NCBI RefSeq assembly: GCF_000198775.1
Contig: NC_014722.1
Location: forward strand, 547,653-566,297
DNA from: Mycetohabitans rhizoxinica HKI 454
GTDB lineage: Bacteria > Pseudomonadota > Gammaproteobacteria > Burkholderiales > Burkholderiaceae
DNA length: 18,645 bases
Direction: 5' to 3'
The notes under the pieces are model-generated. The model made no database searches. It saw only the letters and a program-made list of their open reading frames with translations, and was not told the origin of the DNA. Shown in pieces: positions 15,209 through 18,645 of this stretch; position 1 is the stretch's first letter, and each line of letters opens with the position of its first letter. The position numbers were made by a program, and so were the translations under genes.

Positions 15209-16129
15209 ATGTCCTTCGATTTGCGCCAATTGCGCTACTTTGTCACGCTGGCCGAGGAACAGCACTTCAGCCGGGCGGCGGCCCGGCTCGCGATGACCCA
15301 GCCGCCGCTGTCGCAGGCGATTCGCTTGCTGGAGGACGCACTCGGCGTGCGTCTGTTCGAGCGCACCAAACGCTCGGTCGAGTTGACCCCGGTGGGTGCC
15401 GCGCTGCTGCCCGAAGTGCGGCGGGTGCTGGCCGCCGCCGATGCGTTGGCGCCGCTCGCGCGCAGTCTGGCGCAGGGCGAGACCGGGGTGCTTGCGCTGG
15501 CGTTCGTGTCGAGCGCCGACTATGGGCTGCTGCCCGGCCTGTTGCGGCAATTCGGCGAACGTTTTCCGCGCGTCAGGCTTCAGTTGCTCGAGGCGACCAG
15601 TGATGTGCAGATTGACGAACTGGTGGCCGGACGTATCGACGCGGGCATTGTGATCCCACCGATTCCGCCCCGTCATGCGGCCGCGCTGTCGTATCTGCCG
15701 ATCGCGCGTGAGCCATTGATCGTCGCCATGTCGTGCGACCTGGCCCAGGCGCTGGACACGGCGCACGACCAGGCGGAAATCGAGTTGGCGCAGTTCGCCG
15801 ACGTGCCGCTGGTGATTTTCCCGCGGCGTTTGGCGCCCGCGTTTTATGACATCATAATGGGCTGCTACAAGGCTGCGGGCGTCGTGCCGCGGATCGGCCA
15901 GGAAGCGATCCAAATGCAGACGATCGTCAGCCTTGTGTCGGCCGGCATGGGCGTTGCGCTGGTGCCGCAATCGCTTCACAACTTGCGGCGCACGGGCGTC
16001 GTCTACCGAGCGCTGCGCGGTGCGCTGCCGGTCGTCGAAACGGGCCTGGTATGGCGCACGGGCGATGTCAGCCCGGTACTGGCGGGCTTCATCGACGTCG
16101 TGCGCGCGCATGCGCTATCGATCCCTTGA
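15209..16129 (+). CDS. LysR-family transcriptional regulator beside ilvD
   Basis: A 306-residue LysR-type regulator. It has an N-terminal winged helix-turn-helix (about 5-63, with FSRAAARLAMTQPPLSQAIRLLE as the recognition region) and a type-2 periplasmic-binding effector domain (about 92-300, opening GVLALAFVSSADYGLLPGLL). Its inducer is unknown to me. Divergent placement against ilvD and the dyad between them suggest control of ilvD or branched-chain metabolism; that is a positional inference. No clear ribosome site precedes the ATG at 15209, so it may be weakly translated, as is common for autoregulated regulators. It resembles BenM/CatM-like members in the HTH but is not assignable to a named protein. 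Confidence 0.88.
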   Translation: MSFDLRQLRYFVTLAEEQHFSRAAARLAMTQPPLSQAIRLLEDALGVRLFERTKRSVELTPVGAALLPEVRRVLAAADALAPLARSLAQGETGVLALAFVSSADYGLLPGLLRQFGERFPRVRLQLLEATSDVQIDELVAGRIDAGIVIPPIPPRHAAALSYLPIAREPLIVAMSCDLAQALDTAHDQAEIELAQFADVPLVIFPRRLAPAFYDIIMGCYKAAGVVPRIGQEAIQMQTIVSLVSAGMGVALVPQSLHNLRRTGVVYRALRGALPVVETGLVWRTGDVSPVLAGFIDVVRAHALSIP

Positions 16130-16155
16130 CCTCCCACTGATCTCAGATTCCTATC

Positions 16156-17067
16156 GTGCTGATTCATCCGAATTTCGACCCCGTCGCGATCCACCTCGGT
16201 CCGCTCGCGGTGCGCTGGTACGGGTTGATGTACCTGGTCGCGTTCATCGCGGCGATCGTTGTCGGCCGGTTGCGGCTGCGCCTGCCGCATGTCGCGGCGC
16301 AAGGCTGGACGTTGCGCGACATCGACGACATGCTGTTCTATGGCGTGCTAGGCACGATCTTCGGTGGCCGCCTCGGCTACGTGCTGTTTTACAAAGCCGA
16401 CTTCTATCTGGCCCATCCGCTTGACATCTTCAAGGTTTGGGAGGGTGGGATGTCGTTCCACGGTGGCTTTCTCGGCGTGACGCTCGCGATGGCCGTGTTC
16501 GCGTACCAACGCAACCGCACGTGGCTGCAGGTCACCGATTTCGTCGCGCCGATGGTGCCGACGGGGTTGGCAGCCGGTCGGTTTGGCAATTTCATCAACG
16601 GCGAACTGTGGGGGCGTGTTACGGCACCGGATGCCCCGTGGGCGATGGGATTTCCCGGCGCGGTCAATGAAGATCTGGGGTGGCTCGCGTCGCATCCGCT
16701 GCAAGCCGCGCAATGGCACTTGCTGGAAGTGTTCCAGCGCTACCCTATGCTGCCGCGCCATCCGTCACAGCTTTATGAGGTCGCGCTGGAGGGCGGTGTG
16801 CTGTTCGTTGTGCTCTGGTGCTTCACGCGCAAGCCGCGTCCGATCGGCGCCGCCTCGGCGCTCTTCCTGCTCGGCTATGGCATGGCGCGCTTCACGGTCG
16901 AGTTCGCGCGCGAGCCAGACGACTTTCTCGGATTGCTCGCGTTCAACTTATCGATGGGGCAGTGGCTTTCCCTGCCGATGGTCGTTGTCGGCGCACTGTT
17001 GCTCGTCTGGTCCTACAAGCGGGATGCGCGTTTGCTCAGTGCCCGCTCAGCGGACTCGGCCGGCTGA
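16156..17067 (+). CDS. lgt: Prolipoprotein diacylglyceryl transferase Lgt
   Basis: A 303-residue inner-membrane enzyme that transfers diacylglycerol from phosphatidylglycerol to the lipobox cysteine of prelipoproteins, the first step of lipoprotein maturation. The Lgt signature [14 protein letters not shown] is at 141-154, containing R142, N145 and E150. The catalytic-loop histidine H102 is in [11 protein letters not shown], and RWYGLMY lies at 20-26. About seven membrane segments are visible, with the last at about 275-290 before a basic cytoplasmic tail. It starts with GTG at 16156, where homologues begin ([22 protein letters not shown]); the ribosome site is weak. It follows the LysR gene by 26 nt, but the two need not share a function. 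Confidence 0.94.
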   Translation: MLIHPNFDPVAIHLGPLAVRWYGLMYLVAFIAAIVVGRLRLRLPHVAAQGWTLRDIDDMLFYGVLGTIFGGRLGYVLFYKADFYLAHPLDIFKVWEGGMSFHGGFLGVTLAMAVFAYQRNRTWLQVTDFVAPMVPTGLAAGRFGNFINGELWGRVTAPDAPWAMGFPGAVNEDLGWLASHPLQAAQWHLLEVFQRYPMLPRHPSQLYEVALEGGVLFVVLWCFTRKPRPIGAASALFLLGYGMARFTVEFAREPDDFLGLLAFNLSMGQWLSLPMVVVGALLLVWSYKRDARLLSARSADSAG

Positions 17068-17076
17068 CGCACGCTG

Positions 17077-17124
17077 CGCCGCGCACACGCCCGGGTGCTG
17101 GCGCCACGACACGCGTGCGCGGCG
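17077..17124. terminator. Long hairpin between convergent lgt and SIMPL gene
   Basis: CGCCGCGCAC (17077-17086) pairs perfectly with GTGCGCGGCG (17115-17124). After one mismatch two more pairs follow, and the loop contains its own palindrome TGGCGCCA. It lies in the gap where transcripts from both sides meet, so a bidirectional transcription end is plausible. There is no U tract, so it would not be a classic intrinsic terminator. Confidence 0.5.
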
Positions 17125-17125
17125 A

Positions 17126-17151
17126 GGGCAGGGGCGGGGGCGGGCAGCGGG
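17126..17151 (+). other. G-quadruplex-type G tract
   Basis: GGG-CA-GGGG-C-GGGGG-C-GGG (17126-17144) satisfies the four-tract G-quadruplex pattern with very short loops. A fifth GGG follows at 17149-17151. It lies on the lgt-sense strand directly behind the long hairpin. In RNA it would fold on the lgt transcript; in the opposite transcript it would be C-rich. Confidence 0.6.
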
Positions 17152-17175
17152 CCGGCCGGCGATGATACGTCAGCC

Positions 17176-17940
17176 TTAGCGCGTCATCTGGATCGAGCCG
17201 GATACGTCGACCGTCACCATGCGCTTGCCCGCCTCGATCGGCAGCGGCGCTGTGGCCTTCGCTTCGGCTCTCGCGGGCGCGGCCATCATCATGAACGGTC
17301 GCGGGCCACCGCCGGCGCCCCGGTTGATGCGCACTTCCCGGATCGTGTAGCCGCCATAGCCGAACGCTTGCGCGGCGGCTTGCGCCTGGTCGCGGAACGC
17401 CGCAATGGCACCCGAGGTCAGCTTGGTTTCCGCGTCGCGGCGCGCCTGCGGTGATAACGAGAACGCCACATTATCCACTTGCATCGTATTGCTCAACTGG
17501 CCCGCGAGCCGCGACGCGGCACCGAAGTCGCACGATTCGAGCACGATCTCGGTTCGACCGCGCCAGGCGGCGATCTTGCCGTCGTGGTTAGTCGACGGAT
17601 AGATCGTGAAGGCGCCGGTTTGCACGGTCACGTTGCTGTCGCGGCGCGCCTGCCGCAGCGCATCGTTGGCGTGCTTGTTCAGTGCCCGGGTCAGGGCGGC
17701 AGCATCCTGGCCCTCTTGCTCATAGAACAGTGTGATGCGCACGACGTCCTCTTGCACGTCGATGCTTTGCTCGACGCTCAGCGACAGCACGCCGGATGGC
17801 TGTACCACTGGCGCGGCCTGCGCAAGCGCGGCGCCGGGCGCTAAGCTCAGCGTCAGCGGAACACTCACAAGCGCGCATGCAGCCACGATGCCGCGCACAC
17901 GACGCGCGAGGCGCCGCGAGGGTATGGACTGATTGATCAT
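17176..17940 (-). CDS. Secreted SIMPL-domain (DUF541) protein
   Basis: A 254-residue protein with a basic N-terminus (PSRRLARRVRG), a hydrophobic stretch and an ALA-QA site giving probable signal-peptidase cleavage near residue 40, so it is probably periplasmic. Residues about 46-250 form a SIMPL/DUF541 domain. Visible family features are LSLSVEQSIDVQEDVVRITLFYE near its start, FTIYPSTNHDGKIAAWRGRTEIVLES, and the closing VTVDVSGSIQM. The function of this family is not established; some members relate to outer-membrane or oxidative-stress physiology. The start at 17940 is preferred over the open frame to 17982 because GGGAG lies 7 nt before it and it puts the signal peptide at the N-terminus. 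It is monocistronic as far as seen, and convergent with lgt. Confidence 0.85.
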   Translation of the reverse strand: MINQSIPSRRLARRVRGIVAACALVSVPLTLSLAPGAALAQAAPVVQPSGVLSLSVEQSIDVQEDVVRITLFYEQEGQDAAALTRALNKHANDALRQARRDSNVTVQTGAFTIYPSTNHDGKIAAWRGRTEIVLESCDFGAASRLAGQLSNTMQVDNVAFSLSPQARRDAETKLTSGAIAAFRDQAQAAAQAFGYGGYTIREVRINRGAGGGPRPFMMMAAPARAEAKATAPLPIEAGKRMVTVDVSGSIQMTR

Positions 17941-18122
17941 TCTTAGACTCCCAACGAGGTTGTCGGCTCCGTCGCAGCCCATGCGGCGGACTGTGTCCTA
18001 TTAGGCAATGCGTGCGGCGGATCGTGCGCTATGAGTTGAGCGTGCGCGATGCGAAGTTCCACGAAACAAAGGCGGGGTCGCACTGCGCCGGTTTTGAGCG
18101 GGTGTGGTGCCTCGCGATCTCG
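17941..18122. other. Spacer between SIMPL gene and EVE gene
   Basis: These 182 bp hold the SIMPL-gene leader (GGGAG ribosome site just above 17940) and the 3' flank of the EVE-domain gene. The short plus-strand frame running 18012-18299 lies mostly antisense to the EVE gene and shows no family resemblance. No other gene or clear terminator is seen. Confidence 0.5.
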
Positions 18123-18590
18123 CTATCTGGCCTTAGCCAGCGTGTCGGTGATATAGCGCCATTGATCGGGCGTAACTGGCGTAATCGACAGACGGTTGCC
18201 GCGCGCCAGCACCTGCATGTCGGCCAGTGCCGCGTGCGTGCGCAACTCGCTCAGCGGAATCAGTCGCAGCTTCTTGACGAAGCGCACATCGACCAGTAGC
18301 CAACGTGGTGCGTCACGACGCGACTTGGGATCATAGTAAGGACTGGCGGCATCGAATTGTGTCGGGTCCGGATACGGGCCCGACGCAACTTCGGCCAGGC
18401 CCGCGATGCCCGGTTCGGCACAACTGCTGTGATAGAACAGCACGCCGTCGCCGGGCTGCATGCCGTCGCGCATGAAATTACGCGCCTGGTAGTTGCGCAC
18501 GCCGGTCCACGGCAATGTGCGGGTAGGAGACGCGGCAAGATCGTCGATGCTCGCTTCGTCGGGTTCGGACTTCATCACCCAGTAGTGCAT
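18123..18590 (-). CDS. EVE-domain protein
   Basis: A 155-residue protein consisting of a single EVE domain (PUA-like fold), similar in form to the THYN1 family. Signatures are the start MHYWVMKSEPDEASIDDL, WTGVRNYQARNFMRDGMQPGD (28-48), VLFYHSSCAEPGIAGLAEV (50-68), and RWLLVDVRFVKKL further on. EVE domains are thought to read modified bases in nucleic acids, but the role of this stand-alone bacterial form is not known. The start at 18590 is chosen because homologues begin with this motif and because the frame beyond it runs into the terminator stem at 18620-18645. The ribosome site is weak. The gene directly follows that terminator, so it has its own promoter or depends on read-through. Confidence 0.87.
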   Translation of the reverse strand: MHYWVMKSEPDEASIDDLAASPTRTLPWTGVRNYQARNFMRDGMQPGDGVLFYHSSCAEPGIAGLAEVASGPYPDPTQFDAASPYYDPKSRRDAPRWLLVDVRFVKKLRLIPLSELRTHAALADMQVLARGNRLSITPVTPDQWRYITDTLAKAR

Positions 18591-18612
18591 CGCCGTGGGG
18601 GACGCTCGAATG

Positions 18613-18645
18613 AAAAAACGGCATCGAACCACAAAGTTCGATGCC
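18613..18645 (-). terminator. Intrinsic terminator of an upstream minus-strand transcript
   Basis: On the minus strand a perfect 10-bp stem GGCATCGAAC / GTTCGATGCC (18645-18620) with a 6-nt loop is followed by G and six T (18618-18613). This is a textbook Rho-independent terminator. Its transcript lies right of the window. In several proteobacteria the 6S RNA gene (ssrS) and zapA lie near this kind of neighbourhood, so a small RNA is one candidate; that is speculation. Confidence 0.9.

Noticed and set aside
15115..15603. 162-codon plus-strand frame starting in the ilvD-LysR spacer
   Set aside because: Overlaps the LysR gene in another frame and would occlude the control region; no homology seen.
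15185..16111. 308-codon frame antisense to the LysR gene
   Set aside because: Mirror frame of a clear LysR regulator; Arg/Gln/His-rich with no recognisable domain.
1..18645. CRISPR array, prophage, toxin-antitoxin, secretion or biosynthetic cluster
   Set aside because: No regularly spaced repeats, phage genes, paired small ORFs or modular enzymes are visible; nearly all of the window is accounted for by housekeeping genes.

Overview
The window looks like a chromosomal segment of a high-GC betaproteobacterium of the Burkholderia sensu lato group. The evidence is a cysI-DUF934-cysH-cysD-cysN-cobA order, a CysB close in sequence to Burkholderia CysB as I remember it, adjacent lptGF/pepA/holC, and an ilvD/LysR pair. 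Decay signs (an IS-transposase remnant, a single-base frameshift in ilvD, an inverted lptG scrap) would suit a lineage losing genes, such as the fungal endosymbionts of Mycetohabitans; that placement is inference.

Layout. 1-174 (minus): the 5' half of a tRNA-Leu gene interrupted in the anticodon loop by a group I intron of the Azoarcus tRNA-intron type; its 3' part lies off the left edge. 175-766: no intact gene, only a wrecked ISNCY-like transposase start. 767-1711 (minus): cysB, the sulfur regulator. 1929-8151 (plus): the assimilatory sulfate operon: cysI, a DUF934 gene, cysH, cysD, cysN and cobA. Sulfate is activated to APS by CysDN, reduced to sulfite by an APS-type CysH, and reduced to sulfide by siroheme CysI. 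CobA makes the siroheme precursor, and the convergent cbiX/sirB-like gene (8293-8691, minus) probably inserts the metal.

8762-11011 (minus): lptF-lptG, the LPS-export permeases. 11232-13221 (plus): pepA and holC (leucyl aminopeptidase; DNA polymerase III chi subunit). 13417-15091 (minus): ilvD of full family length but frameshifted by one extra base, divergent from a LysR-type regulator (15209-16129) with an LTTR-like dyad between them. 16156-17067: lgt (lipoprotein diacylglyceryl transferase), convergent with a secreted SIMPL-domain protein (17176-17940, minus); a long hairpin and a G-quadruplex-type G tract separate them. 18123-18590 (minus): an EVE-domain protein. At the right edge is an intrinsic terminator of an unseen upstream minus-strand transcript.

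I see no CRISPR array, prophage, biosynthetic cluster or defence island. The most notable points are the intron-bearing tRNA-Leu, the frameshifted ilvD, the inverted lptG fragment beside cobA, the CysJ-less sulfite reductase with its DUF934 partner, and the hairpin/G-tract between lgt and the SIMPL gene.
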